In this document: positions 1-9,468 of the stretch, one piece after another
Layout: every line of letters begins with the position of its first letter
Numbering within the stretch: the stretch's first letter is position 1
DNA from: Alphaproteobacteria bacterium
Lineage (GTDB): Bacteria; Pseudomonadota; Alphaproteobacteria; VGDZ01
Length of the DNA stretch: 34,943 bases
NCBI GenBank assembly: GCA_016869515.1
Contig: VGDZ01000030.1
Span: 1 to 34,943 of the forward strand
Reading direction: 5' to 3'
Made by a program: the position numbers and the translations under genes
Notes under the pieces: model-generated
The model's input: the letters and a program-made list of their open reading frames with translations, nothing else
Told to the model about the DNA's origin: nothing
Database searches by the model: none

Positions 1-150
1 GAGGCGCTGCTGGCCGGACCCGAGGCCGCGGTCGCGGCGATGCTGGCGGCCATGCGCCAGGGCCCGCCGGCGGCGCGGGTCGAGGACGTGGTCAGCGCGC
101 ATGACCGGCCTCCGGCCGAACCCGGCTTTCGCCAACTGCCAACGGAATGA
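1..150 (+). CDS. Acylphosphatase, C-terminal part (5' end outside window)
   Basis: Frame 1 is open from the window edge to a TGA at 148-150 and encodes the last 49 residues. The pattern E-x-x-x-x-GP-x-AAV, then M-x-x-GPPAARV-x-x-V, ending in PGFRQLPTE matches the C-terminal half of the small (about 90 aa) acylphosphatase fold, which hydrolyses carboxyl-phosphate bonds in the cytoplasm. The catalytic Arg/Asn lie upstream of the window and cannot be checked. The last 59 bases overlap the 3' end of lipB on the opposite strand, so the two genes are convergent and overlapping. The call rests on a short segment, but the GPPAARV block is characteristic. Confidence 0.75.
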   Translation, partial: EALLAGPEAAVAAMLAAMRQGPPAARVEDVVSAHDRPPAEPGFRQLPTE

Positions 151-763
151 AGCTGGCCTCCAGCGCCAGGTCGAGATCGGCCAGCGTCGTGCCGTGGCCG
201 AGATCGGCCAGCGAAGTCACGCCGTAATCGCTGATGCCGCAGGGCACGATGCCGGCATAGGCGGCGAGGTCGGGATCGACGTTGACGGCGAAGCCGTGGC
301 TGGTGACCCAGTGGCGGATGCGCACGCCGATGGCGGCGATCTTGCGCTCGGCGCCGCCATCGCGGGTCCAGACCCCGATCCGATCGTCGGCGGTGAAGGC
401 GCGGACGTTGAGCCGGTCGAGCGCGCGGATAATCCAGTCCTCGAGCCAGCGCACATAGCGCCGCACGTCCTCGCCGCGGCGCCGCAGATCGAGCATGACG
501 TAGCCGACGCGCTGGCCGGGCCCGTGCCAGGTGTAGCGGCCGCCGCGGCCGGCGGCGTGCACCGGCAGCGACGCCGGGTTCAGCAGCTCCTTGGGATCGG
601 CGCTGGTGCCGGCGGTATAGAGCGGCGGGTGCTCCAACAGCCAGATCAACTCGGGCGCGCGACCGGCCCGGATCGCCTCCTGGCGCTCGGCCATCGCCGC
701 CAGCGCCACGGAATATTCCACCGGCCGATCCGTTATTCGCCACTCGATCCCGTCGCGTTCCAT
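92..763 (-). CDS. lipB: Octanoyl-[acyl-carrier-protein]:protein N-octanoyltransferase LipB
   Basis: Transfers octanoate from octanoyl-ACP to the lipoyl domains of 2-oxoacid dehydrogenases and GcvH, the first step of lipoate synthesis. The 223-aa product has the family blocks in order: [11 protein letters not shown] (43-52), the [12 protein letters not shown] loop (73-84), the catalytic lysine K141 in [17 protein letters not shown] (154-162), and the acyl-thioester cysteine C175 in VPCGI. The start at 763 gives the expected N-terminus; an in-frame ATG at 778 would add five residues. The upstream 60 bp is shared with the divergent FliN-like gene. The 3' end overlaps the acylphosphatase gene by 59 bp. 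The same frame stays open far upstream, but that is antisense to real genes and not part of lipB. Confidence 0.95.
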   Translation of the reverse strand: MERDGIEWRITDRPVEYSVALAAMAERQEAIRAGRAPELIWLLEHPPLYTAGTSADPKELLNPASLPVHAAGRGGRYTWHGPGQRVGYVMLDLRRRGEDVRRYVRWLEDWIIRALDRLNVRAFTADDRIGVWTRDGGAERKIAAIGVRIRHWVTSHGFAVNVDPDLAAYAGIVPCGISDYGVTSLADLGHGTTLADLDLALEASFIPLAVGESRVRPEAGHAR

Positions 764-823
764 GGCCTTCCCTAGCATGGCGCGGCGAAACGGCGTAGAC
801 TCGCCCCCGAGGCGGAGATCGCA

Positions 824-1081
824 ATGTCCGAACTGCCGCAAGTCGACAAGTCGATCGACAAGGTCAAGATCGACATCTCGGTCGTGCTGGGCAAGGCCAT
901 CATGCCGGTCCATCAGCTGTTGAAGATGGGCCGCGGCGCGGTGATCGAGCTCGAGGCGCGGGTCGACGATCATGCCTGGATCTACGCCAACGGCACGCTG
1001 ATCGCGCGCGGCGAGGTGGTGCTGGTCGGCGACACCGTGGCGGTGTCGATCACCGAAGTCATCAAGGGCGTGCAGTTCTAG
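824..1081 (+). CDS. FliN-like SpoA-domain protein (flagellar motor switch family)
   Basis: An 85-aa protein that is essentially one SpoA (FliM/FliN C-terminal) domain. Residues 14-81 read [52 protein letters not shown] and VSITEVI, the standard FliN C-ring core with the GRG turn and the ARGEVV strand. FliN polymerises on the cytoplasmic face of the flagellar rotor and takes part in CheY-dependent switching and export. The gene has a good ribosome site (GAGGCGGAG about 7 nt before the ATG at 824). No flagellar neighbour is present: lipB is divergent and a tRNA follows. It could be the cell's only FliN, placed apart from the flagellar operons, or a second copy; the window cannot decide. Confidence 0.85.
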   Translation: MSELPQVDKSIDKVKIDISVVLGKAIMPVHQLLKMGRGAVIELEARVDDHAWIYANGTLIARGEVVLVGDTVAVSITEVIKGVQF

Positions 1082-1137
1082 CTTCGTCCTGCGGGCCTTG
1101 CCCGGCCCGGGCGCGGTTGCTATACCGCAGCCGCCTT

Positions 1138-1224
1138 GCGGTCGTGGCGGAACTGGCAGACGCGCAGCGTTGAGGTCGCTGTGGGGGCAACCCCGTGGAA
1201 GTTCGAGTCTTCTCGACCGCACCA
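1138..1224 (+). tRNA. tRNA-Leu (anticodon GAG)
   Basis: An 87-nt cloverleaf with a long variable arm. The acceptor stem GCGGTCG (1138-1144) pairs with CGACCGC (1214-1220), followed by A and an encoded CCA (1222-1224). The anticodon stem CAGCG/CGCTG encloses loop TTGAGGT, giving anticodon GAG at 1172-1174, which reads CUC/CUU leucine codons. The extra arm TGGGGGCAACCCCG is class II. The T loop is TTCGAGT. No integrase or attachment-site duplication is visible nearby. Confidence 0.96.
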
Positions 1225-1294
1225 AGGGCCCTTGGTATCCCGGTTTCCCTCCCGCCCGGTCATGGTTTAGGGTTCTGCGGGCGAGGGGACCGGC

Positions 1295-3589
<2,295 letters not shown>

Positions 3590-3604
3590 GTTCGGAGAAA
3601 CCGC

Positions 3605-4777
3605 ATGCGACCCAACAGCTATCCGACGCTGGATTTCGATCTGGGCGAGAACGCCGATTTGCTGCGCGGCTCGGTCGCGGCCTTTACCGCCAAGGAATTG
3701 GCGCCGCGCGCCGCCGCCATCGACCGCGACAACGAGTTCCCGGCCGACATGTGGCGCAAGCTGGGCGAGCAGGGCCTGCTCGGCATCACCGTCGAGGAGC
3801 AATACGGCGGCGCCGGCATGGGCTATCTCGAACACGTCGTGGCGATGGAGGAGCTGAGCCGCGGCTCGGCCGCGGTCGGGCTGAGCTACGGCGCGCATTC
3901 CCAGCTTTGCGTCAACCAGATCCGCCGCAACGGCAGCGAGGCCCAGAAGCGGCGTTTCCTGCCCAAGCTGATCTCGGGCCATCACGTCGGCGCCTTGGCG
4001 ATGAGCGAGCCGGGCGCGGGCTCGGACGTGGTGTCGATGAAGCTGCGCGCCGAGAAGAAGGGCGATCGCTACGTCCTCAACGGCTCCAAGTTCTGGATCA
4101 CCAACGGCCCCAATGCCGATCTGGCGGTGGTCTACGCCAAGACCGACCCGGCCGCGGGGCCGCGCGGCATCACCGCCTTCGTGGTCGAAAAGGGCATGAA
4201 GGGCTTCGGCCAGATGCAAAAGCTGGACAAGCTGGGCATGCGCGGCTCCAACACCGGCGAGCTGGTGTTCGAGGACTGCGAAGTGCCGGCCGAGAACGTG
4301 CTGGGCGAGATCGGCCGCGGCGTCAACGTGCTGATGTCGGGGCTGGACTACGAGCGCGCGGTGCTGGCGGGCGGGCCGCTCGGCATCATGCAGAGCTGCA
4401 TGGACGTGGTGGTGCCCTACCTTCACGAACGCAAGCAGTTCGGCCAGGCGATCGGCAGCTTCCAACTGATGCAGGGCAAGCTGGCCGACATGTACACCAC
4501 CATGAATGCCGCCAAGGCCTATGTCTACGCCGTGGCCAAGGCCTGCGATCGCGGCCGGACCACGCGCAAGGACGCGGCCGGCGCCATCCTTTACGCCTCC
4601 GAGCGCGCCACCTGGATGGCGCTGGAGGCGATCCAGTGCCTGGGCGGCAACGGCTACATCAACGACTATCCGACCGGGCGCCTGCTGCGCGACGCCAAGC
4701 TGTACGAGATCGGCGCCGGCACCTCGGAGATCCGCCGCATGCTGATCGGGCGCGAGCTGTTCGAAGAAACCGCGTGA
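3605..4777 (+). CDS. ivd: Isovaleryl-CoA dehydrogenase (acyl-CoA dehydrogenase family)
   Basis: A flavoprotein that oxidises isovaleryl-CoA to 3-methylcrotonyl-CoA in leucine breakdown and passes electrons to ETF. The 390-aa product shows the acyl-CoA dehydrogenase signatures [10 protein letters not shown] (132-141) and the C-terminal [10 protein letters not shown]. Two features point to the isovaleryl subfamily. The catalytic base lies in the [14 protein letters not shown] block (E250). The glutamate that serves as base in most other family members near the C-terminus is replaced by glycine in [12 protein letters not shown]. The start at 3605 follows GGAGAAACCGC, 15 bp after maeB. The usual partners (methylcrotonyl-CoA carboxylase, liuC, HMG-CoA lyase) are not adjacent, so substrate choice is inferred from the protein alone. 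Confidence 0.9.
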   Translation: MRPNSYPTLDFDLGENADLLRGSVAAFTAKELAPRAAAIDRDNEFPADMWRKLGEQGLLGITVEEQYGGAGMGYLEHVVAMEELSRGSAAVGLSYGAHSQLCVNQIRRNGSEAQKRRFLPKLISGHHVGALAMSEPGAGSDVVSMKLRAEKKGDRYVLNGSKFWITNGPNADLAVVYAKTDPAAGPRGITAFVVEKGMKGFGQMQKLDKLGMRGSNTGELVFEDCEVPAENVLGEIGRGVNVLMSGLDYERAVLAGGPLGIMQSCMDVVVPYLHERKQFGQAIGSFQLMQGKLADMYTTMNAAKAYVYAVAKACDRGRTTRKDAAGAILYASERATWMALEAIQCLGGNGYINDYPTGRLLRDAKLYEIGAGTSEIRRMLIGRELFEETA

Positions 4778-4814
4778 GAAAGGCGCATGCCCGCGCGGAA
4801 CGGCGCGAAAAAAC

Positions 4815-5100
4815 GCCGGTTCGGCACTATTAAGCGCGGAACGAGTCCCCAAAGGCGCGGAGCCGAGGCGGAAATGCGCGGAAATGCGCGCAAACGGCCA
4901 ATTTTTAACCACCCATGTCTTTGATTGTATTGATGAATTAAGGTATGTCGGGTGCAAGAGCCGCAATTGGCCGTTAACCCCTGCCTCCGCCCCGGACTTG
5001 AACGCGGGACGGATAGCAAGGGAGGCCATAGGGTAGGGCGGTCCTTCGATAGGTTGGTAGAAGAACAGTATATATAGCGAACATTGCAGAACTTGTCAAG
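4815..5100 (-). repeat. Dispersed ~260-bp repeat, copy A (direct partner at 30315-30591)
   Basis: Aligns with 30315-30591 in the same orientation. The core 4834-5020 aligns without gaps, and by hand I count about 23 differences over about 188 bp. The outer 5060-5100 segment is also conserved after a 9-nt length difference. Within it: words AAAGGCGCG, AAATGCGCG, AAATGCGCG and AAACGGCCA begin at 4851, 4872, 4882 and 4892, spaced 21/10/10 (one DNA face). Inverted arms AACGGCCAATT (4893-4903) and AATTGGCCGTT (4965-4975) enclose a 61-nt loop. A minus-strand promoter sits at the right end (see 5071-5099). It lies between ivd and the MntA/HepT pair. No transposase and no target-site duplication are evident. 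Confidence 0.88.
5071..5099 (-). promoter_or_regulatory. Sigma-70-type promoter inside repeat A, with GAAC-N6-GAAC in the spacer
   Basis: On the minus strand: -35 TTGACA (5094-5099), a 17-nt spacer, and -10 TATATA (5071-5076), a near-consensus housekeeping promoter. The plus strand shows GAAC at 5079-5082 and 5089-5092, 10 bp apart, both inside the spacer and thus placed like a repressor site. Transcription would start near 5064 and run through the repeat toward the 3' end of ivd. The same arrangement is kept in copy B. It resembles the alphaproteobacterial LexA operator (GAAC-N7-GAAC) but is one base shorter. Confidence 0.6.
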
Positions 5101-5236
5101 CACACGCCGATTGACCATCGGCGCCGCGAACAAGGCCAAGGGCGTGGTGCCGGCCGACGCATTGCGCAGCATCGCCCGCAGCCCCTTGCATGGCGGGGCC
5201 GGGCGGATTGGCGTATGATCGCGGGCGAGGCCGATC

Positions 5237-5548
5237 ATGCTGGCATTGTCCGACGATACCCGCGAACGCATCGCGGCGCTGTGCCGCCGCCACCGCGTCG
5301 CGCGGCTGGAACTGTTCGGCTCGGCGCGGACCGAACGCTTCGATCCGACGCGCAGCGACGCCGACTTTCTGGTCAGTTTCGAGCCGGCTTCGCGCGACGA
5401 TCTGACCGCCTACCTCGATTTCAAGGAGGGGCTGGAGGCCCTGCTGGGACGGCCGGTCGACCTGATCGAGCGACGTGCGATCGAGGCCAGCCGCAACTAC
5501 ATCCGTCGCCGCCGCATCCTGGGCGAAGCCGAGGCGGTATTTGGCTAA
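5237..5548 (+). CDS. mntA: MNT-type nucleotidyltransferase antitoxin (MntA family)
   Basis: A 103-aa minimal nucleotidyltransferase. The NTase motif is G28-S29 followed by S40-D41-A-D43 in FGSARTERFDP..SDADFLVSF, with the third acidic residue D75 in PVDLIE, so the active site looks intact. In characterised MntA/HepT systems the antitoxin neutralises the HEPN RNase by adding AMP units to a tyrosine of HepT. Its stop codon (5546-5548) overlaps the start of the HEPN gene, and the pair is transcribed toward the CoA operon. It lies 136 bp from dispersed repeat A. The ATG at 5237 has no strong ribosome site. Confidence 0.85.
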   Translation: MLALSDDTRERIAALCRRHRVARLELFGSARTERFDPTRSDADFLVSFEPASRDDLTAYLDFKEGLEALLGRPVDLIERRAIEASRNYIRRRRILGEAEAVFG

Positions 5549-5897
5549 GGCCGACCCCGGCCGCGACGCGGCCTTGCTGTTGGACATGGTTCTGGCCGCG
5601 CGCGATGCGAGGGGATTCCTGTCCGGTGTCGACAAGGCAGCCTTCTTGGCCAGCGCGCTGCATCAAAGCGCGGTGATTCGGAAATTGGAAGTCATCGGCG
5701 AGGCGGCGGGCAGGGTCTCGACTGAATTGCGCGCCAAGCACGCGGCCGTGCCATGGCGCGAGATCATCGGCATGCGTCATCGACTGATCCACGGCTACGA
5801 CGATATCGACCTCGACACGGTCTATGCCGTGGTGCGCGACCGGCTGGGCCCGCTGATCGCCGCGCTGGAACCCTTGATTCCCAAGGACCAGGTTTGA
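5541..5897 (+). CDS. hepT: HEPN-domain toxin (HepT / DUF86 family)
   Basis: A 118-aa all-alpha HEPN protein, the likely RNase toxin of the pair. The catalytic motif R-x4-H-x-Y is complete: R79, H84 and Y86 in MRHRLIHGYDDID. The tyrosine is the residue that MntA AMPylates in studied systems. I chose the TTG at 5541, which overlaps the antitoxin stop by 8 nt and gives a normal-length N-terminus. An ATG at 5586 would remove 15 residues, including the start of the first helix. The gene ends 36 bp before a palindromic repeat that separates it from the convergent CoA-transferase gene. Confidence 0.83.
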   Translation: MAKADPGRDAALLLDMVLAARDARGFLSGVDKAAFLASALHQSAVIRKLEVIGEAAGRVSTELRAKHAAVPWREIIGMRHRLIHGYDDIDLDTVYAVVRDRLGPLIAALEPLIPKDQV

Positions 5898-5933
5898 CGC
5901 TGGCCTGGCATCTTGGTCCGGCCTTCAATTCCT

Positions 5934-5989
5934 AGGGCATGATCGATCTGTCTTGAACCGCCCGGTTCATGACGAAACGATCATGCCCT
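5934..5989. repeat. Palindromic intergenic repeat, family 1, copy 1
   Basis: The outer arms AGGGCATGATCG and CGATCATGCCCT are perfect 12-mers. The inner arms GAACCG/CGGTTC close a 2-nt loop. The middle arms pair only partly. It lies between the convergent hepT and CoA-transferase genes, where it could end transcription from both sides, although no T-tract follows. Related copies lie at 12579, 33802, 34535 and 34609. Confidence 0.85.
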
Positions 5990-5997
5990 TACCCCGC

Positions 5998-7194
5998 CTA
6001 CCTTGTTCGTCGCGTCTCGGCGACGGTGCCGGCGGCGATCAGGGAGTCGATCTCGGCCTTGGCGTAGCCGGCCTCGGCCAGCACGGCGCGGCCGTCGGCG
6101 CCGAATTGCGGCGGCAGGCGGCGCAGGCTGGGCTTGGTGCGGGCCAGCTTGACCGGCATGCCGGTGCCGCGATACCCGTCCTTGGCGATCGTCATCTCGC
6201 GGTGCTTGGCGTGGGGATGTTCGAGCACGTCGGGCACTTCCAGCGCCGCGCCCGCCGGCACGCCGGCCTGCATCAGCCGCATCGCCAGCTCCTCGCCCTC
6301 GGTCTCGGCCACCAGCGCGCGCAGCTCCTTGTCGAGCGCGGCGCGGTTGGCGTTGCGGTCCTGGTTGGTCTTGAAGCGCGCATCCTTGCCCAAATCGGGC
6401 CGGCCCAGCACCTCGCACAGCTTGCGGAACTGGGGATCGTTGCCGGCGCCGATCAGCACCAGCCGCGTCTTGGTCGGGTAAAGATCGTAGGGCACGATGT
6501 TGGGATGCGCGTTGCCGGCGCGCCGCGGCGGCTTGCCCGACATGAACCAGTTGGGCGCGTGCGGATGCAGAAGCGCGATCGCCGCGTCGTAGAGCGTGAC
6601 TTCCAGGAACTGGCCTTTGCCCGAGCGATGGCGCTCGTTGACCGCCATCAGGATGCCGATGGCGGCGTTCAGCCCGGTGCCGAGATCGACCACCGGCACG
6701 CCCAGCCGCACCGGATCGCCTGCCGCCGGGCCGTTGACCGCGATCAGCCCGGTCCAGGCCTGGACCATGGCGTCGTAGCCGGGAAACCCGCCCATCGGCC
6801 CATCGCCGCCGAAGCCGGTGATGCGGCAATGAATCAGGCGCGGGAAGCGCTTGGCCAGGACCGCGTCGTAGCCGAGGCCCCATTTCTCCATCGTCCCCGA
6901 CTTGAAGTTCTCGATCAGCACGTCGGCGCCGTCCAGCAGCCGCAACAGCACGGCGCGGCCGGCCTCGCTCCCCACGTCCAGCGCCAGCGAACGCTTGTTG
7001 CGGTTGACCCCCGAGAAATAGGCCGACAGCCCGTCCTGGAAGGGCGGGCCCCAGTCGCGGGTCTCGTCGCCCTGGGGCGGCTCGATCTTGATCACATCGG
7101 CGCCGTGGTCGCCCAGGATCTGGGTGCAATAGGGCCCGCCCAGCACCCGCGACAGATCGATCACCTTGAGTCCGTCCAACGCGCCGCCGCTCAT
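5998..7194 (-). CDS. Class III (CaiB/BaiF) CoA-transferase
   Basis: A 398-aa family III CoA-transferase, which moves CoA between carboxylic acids through an aspartyl-CoA thioester. It has the N-terminal LxGLKVIDLSRVLGGP block, the HGADVIKIEPPQGDETR strand (30-46), LIENFKSG (93-100), and the catalytic Asp141 in FPGYDAMVQA. The gene is last in a minus-strand operon, 4 nt after the acyl-CoA synthetase stop. Its partner carboxylates cannot be read from sequence. The context (synthetase, two crotonases, a second CoA-transferase and a divergent TRAP transporter) suggests breakdown of an imported acid. Start ATG at 7194. Confidence 0.88.
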   Translation of the reverse strand: MSGGALDGLKVIDLSRVLGGPYCTQILGDHGADVIKIEPPQGDETRDWGPPFQDGLSAYFSGVNRNKRSLALDVGSEAGRAVLLRLLDGADVLIENFKSGTMEKWGLGYDAVLAKRFPRLIHCRITGFGGDGPMGGFPGYDAMVQAWTGLIAVNGPAAGDPVRLGVPVVDLGTGLNAAIGILMAVNERHRSGKGQFLEVTLYDAAIALLHPHAPNWFMSGKPPRRAGNAHPNIVPYDLYPTKTRLVLIGAGNDPQFRKLCEVLGRPDLGKDARFKTNQDRNANRAALDKELRALVAETEGEELAMRLMQAGVPAGAALEVPDVLEHPHAKHREMTIAKDGYRGTGMPVKLARTKPSLRRLPPQFGADGRAVLAEAGYAKAEIDSLIAAGTVAETRRTR

Positions 7195-7198
7195 GGTC

Positions 7199-8716
7199 TC
7201 ATCCCTTGTCCCGCAACCCGAAATCGACCAGCGCCTGGGCGCGTAGCTTGGTCTTCTGCACCTTGGCGCTGCCGGTCATGCCGATGCCCTCGAAGCCCTC
7301 GACCAGCCGAAGATAGCGCGGCACGCGGAAATTGGCGCAGGCCGCGCGGCAATGCGCGATCAGGTCGTCGGCGGTGACGGCGTGGCCGGGATTGGCGACG
7401 ACATAGGCCGCCGCGACCTCGCCCAGCCGCGCATCGGGCACGCCCACCACCTGCGCCTGCTTGACCGCCGGATGGCGGTGCAGGACTTCCTCGATCTCGG
7501 CCGGGGCGACGTTCTCGCCGCCGACCCGGAACACGTCCTTGGCCCGGCCGATGAAGCGCAGCCGGCCCTGGGCGTCGAGCGCGCCGAGATCGCCGGTGCG
7601 AAGGAAACCCTCCTCGTCGAACGCGGCCCGGGTCTCGGCCGGCTTGGCCCAATAGCCCTGCATCAGGTTCCAGCCGCGGACCCGGATTTCGCCCGCGACG
7701 ATGCGCAGCTCGATCCCGGGATGGGGCCGCGCCAGCCCGGCGATGCGGTCGGCCAGCGGATCGTCGTGCGCCGACAGCACGACATTGGGCGCGGCCTCGG
7801 ACAGGCCATAGGCGAAGCAGAGGTCGCGCATGCCCATGCGGTGGTGGATCTGACGCATGACCTCGGGCCCGGCCGCGGCCCAGCCGCCGCGCAGACTCAG
7901 GCGATACTCCGCGAAGCGCGGATGGTTCATCATCGCCAGGAACAGCGTGTCGTTGCCCGAGGTCAGGGTGCAGGCCTCGCGCGCCATCGTCTCCAGCGCC
8001 GCCTCGGCCTCGAAAACCGGCGCGGTCAACAGCGTGCAGCCGGACGCCAGCGCCACCAGGATCGAGAGCGTGGTGCCGGCGACGTGATAGAACGGCCGCG
8101 CGCTGTAGTAGCGGTCCTCGGCCCGCGCCCCCAGGCGATGGGCGACGTTGGCGGCGTTGCGCAACATCGCGTCCTGGCTGAGCATCACCCCCTTGGGCTG
8201 GGCGGTGGTGCCGCTGGTGTATTGGATCAGGCCGGTGCGGCTCGGGTCGATGGCGCGGGGCGCGAGCGGCGGTCCCAGCACTCGATCGGGATCGAGCAGG
8301 ACATGCCGGAGTTTCGGCAGGCCGGCACGATCCAGCCGCCCGAACATGCCGGCGAAGTCCTGGGAGAGAAAGCGCTCGACCCCGATCAGGGCGACGATGT
8401 CGGCCTGGCGCAGGGCGTAATCGATTTCGGTGTCTTTCCAGCGGGTGTTGAAGGGCACGGTGACCGCGCCCAGCAGCGAAGCGCCGTAGAACAGCTCGAT
8501 CCAGGCGGCGCCGTTGGGAAGGCACAGCGCGACCCGATCGCCTGGGCCGATGCCCAGCGCCGCCAGCGCGCCGGCGCGGGCCTGGGCGCGCTGCCACAAC
8601 GCGCGCCAGTTCAGCCGCGCCTCGAGGCAGACGAAGGCCTCGGCGGCGGGGCGCTCGGCCGCGCGCTCGGCCAGCACTTCGCCCCAGGCCCGCGGCGACC
8701 ATGGCTCCAGTTTCAT
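7199..8716 (-). CDS. AMP-forming acyl-CoA synthetase
   Basis: A 505-aa member of the adenylate-forming (ANL) superfamily, which activates a carboxylate with ATP and CoA. The phosphate loop is YTSGTTAQPKG (the usual second glycine is alanine). Other blocks are the adenine motif YGLSEAAPN, GWNLMQGYW, the hinge-containing RTGDLGALDAQGRLRFIGRAKDVF in two parts, VGGENVAPAEIE, and the C-terminal catalytic lysine in GSAKVQK. The chosen ATG at 8716 overlaps the upstream crotonase stop as ATGA, so translation is coupled. Chain length and substrate are unknown. Synthetases in such operons often act on carnitine-like, aryl or branched short acids. Confidence 0.9.
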   Translation of the reverse strand: MKLEPWSPRAWGEVLAERAAERPAAEAFVCLEARLNWRALWQRAQARAGALAALGIGPGDRVALCLPNGAAWIELFYGASLLGAVTVPFNTRWKDTEIDYALRQADIVALIGVERFLSQDFAGMFGRLDRAGLPKLRHVLLDPDRVLGPPLAPRAIDPSRTGLIQYTSGTTAQPKGVMLSQDAMLRNAANVAHRLGARAEDRYYSARPFYHVAGTTLSILVALASGCTLLTAPVFEAEAALETMAREACTLTSGNDTLFLAMMNHPRFAEYRLSLRGGWAAAGPEVMRQIHHRMGMRDLCFAYGLSEAAPNVVLSAHDDPLADRIAGLARPHPGIELRIVAGEIRVRGWNLMQGYWAKPAETRAAFDEEGFLRTGDLGALDAQGRLRFIGRAKDVFRVGGENVAPAEIEEVLHRHPAVKQAQVVGVPDARLGEVAAAYVVANPGHAVTADDLIAHCRAACANFRVPRYLRLVEGFEGIGMTGSAKVQKTKLRAQALVDFGLRDKG

Positions 8717-9468
8717 TCCGGCTTGCCCTTGCGGCGGGCGAAGGCGGCGACGCCGTCCTGCCATTCGCGCGCCGCCAGCGCCCGGTCGATGGCCTCCAAT
8801 TCGACCGCGAGCCCGGACTTCAGGTCGATCTCGGTGCCGCGGTCGATGGCGCGCTTGATCAGCGACAGCGCCAAAGGCGGCACGGCCGCGATCTTCTCGG
8901 CCGTGGCCGCGACCTCGGCCGCGAAGCGGTCGCTTGGGATCACCCGATTGACCAGGCCGATGCGCAGCGCTTCCTCGGCCGGAAGCTCGCGGCCGGTGAA
9001 GATCAGCTCCTTCGCCATCGCCTTGCCGACGATGCGCGGCAGGCGCTGGGTGGCGCCGACCGTTCCCCATTGCGCCTCGGGATAGCGGAAGACGGCGCGC
9101 TCCGAGGCCAGGATGAAATCGCACGAGGTCGCGATCTCGGCCCCCGAGCCGATGCACGCGCCGTCGATGGCGGCGATCGCCGGCTTGGGGCAGTCGGAGA
9201 TCGCTTGGTAGGCGGCGAAGGCGGCGAGGCGGCGCTCGCGCACCCAGGCGGCGTCCTTGCCGGCGCGCTCCTTGAGATCGGCCCCGGCCGAGAACACCGG
9301 GCCGTCCGCCGCCAGCACGACGACCCGCACCGCCGCGTCGGCGGCCAGACTTTCCATCGCCGCCTTGAGATCGAGACACAGCGCCAGGTTGACGGCGTTG
9401 CGGGCCTCGGTCCGGGCCAGGCGCAGCGTCGCCACGGCGCCGCTTGTCTCGATGCGGACGGTGCTCAT
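8713..9468 (-). CDS. Enoyl-CoA hydratase/isomerase (crotonase) family protein 1
   Basis: A 251-aa crotonase. Oxyanion-hole segments are FSAGADLKE (about 59-67) and the CIGSGAE turn. Both catalytic glutamates of classical enoyl-CoA hydratase are present: one in GSGAEIATSCDF, the other in RYPEAQWGT. Ordinary hydration of a trans-2-enoyl-CoA is therefore feasible. The ATG at 9468 overlaps the preceding CoA-transferase stop as ATGA, and the gene's own stop overlaps the synthetase start. It is the third of five minus-strand genes. Confidence 0.88.
   Translation of the reverse strand: MSTVRIETSGAVATLRLARTEARNAVNLALCLDLKAAMESLAADAAVRVVVLAADGPVFSAGADLKERAGKDAAWVRERRLAAFAAYQAISDCPKPAIAAIDGACIGSGAEIATSCDFILASERAVFRYPEAQWGTVGATQRLPRIVGKAMAKELIFTGRELPAEEALRIGLVNRVIPSDRFAAEVAATAEKIAAVPPLALSLIKRAIDRGTEIDLKSGLAVELEAIDRALAAREWQDGVAAFARRKGKPE

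Larger units (their letters stand above)
4778..5236. other. 459-bp gene-free stretch holding repeat copy A and an unassigned 136-bp segment
   Basis: No supported gene lies between ivd and mntA. 4778-4814 is a short spacer. 4815-5100 is repeat copy A. 5101-5236 is unassigned; it contains a small inverted repeat (GCCGAT/ATCGGC around 5106-5122) and a short open plus frame ending at the TGA near 5218, which I do not recognise and which could be the tail of a gene lost when the repeat arrived. Base composition is AT-rich only at 4901-4970 and 5040-5100, unlike the surrounding genes. Confidence 0.6.

Noticed and set aside
4990-5012. A tRNA T-arm fragment in the repeat (minus strand GTTCAAGTC in both copies).
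   Set aside because: The flanking bases do not form a T stem and no other tRNA arm is present.
4838-5029. A short protein encoded by the dispersed repeat on the minus strand (start ATG at 5029 and 30529).
   Set aside because: 17 of 65 residues differ between copies, so most base changes are non-synonymous, and the frames run on into antisense of other genes without a stop. A peptide is not excluded but is less likely than an RNA or DNA function.
5071-5099. A canonical alphaproteobacterial LexA (SOS) box in the repeat promoter.
   Set aside because: The GAAC half-sites are separated by 6 bases in both copies, not the canonical 7, so I do not call it LexA.
5934-5989. Family 1 palindromes as ordinary intrinsic terminators.
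   Set aside because: None is followed by a T-tract, one lies inside an operon, and two lie in front of divergent genes.
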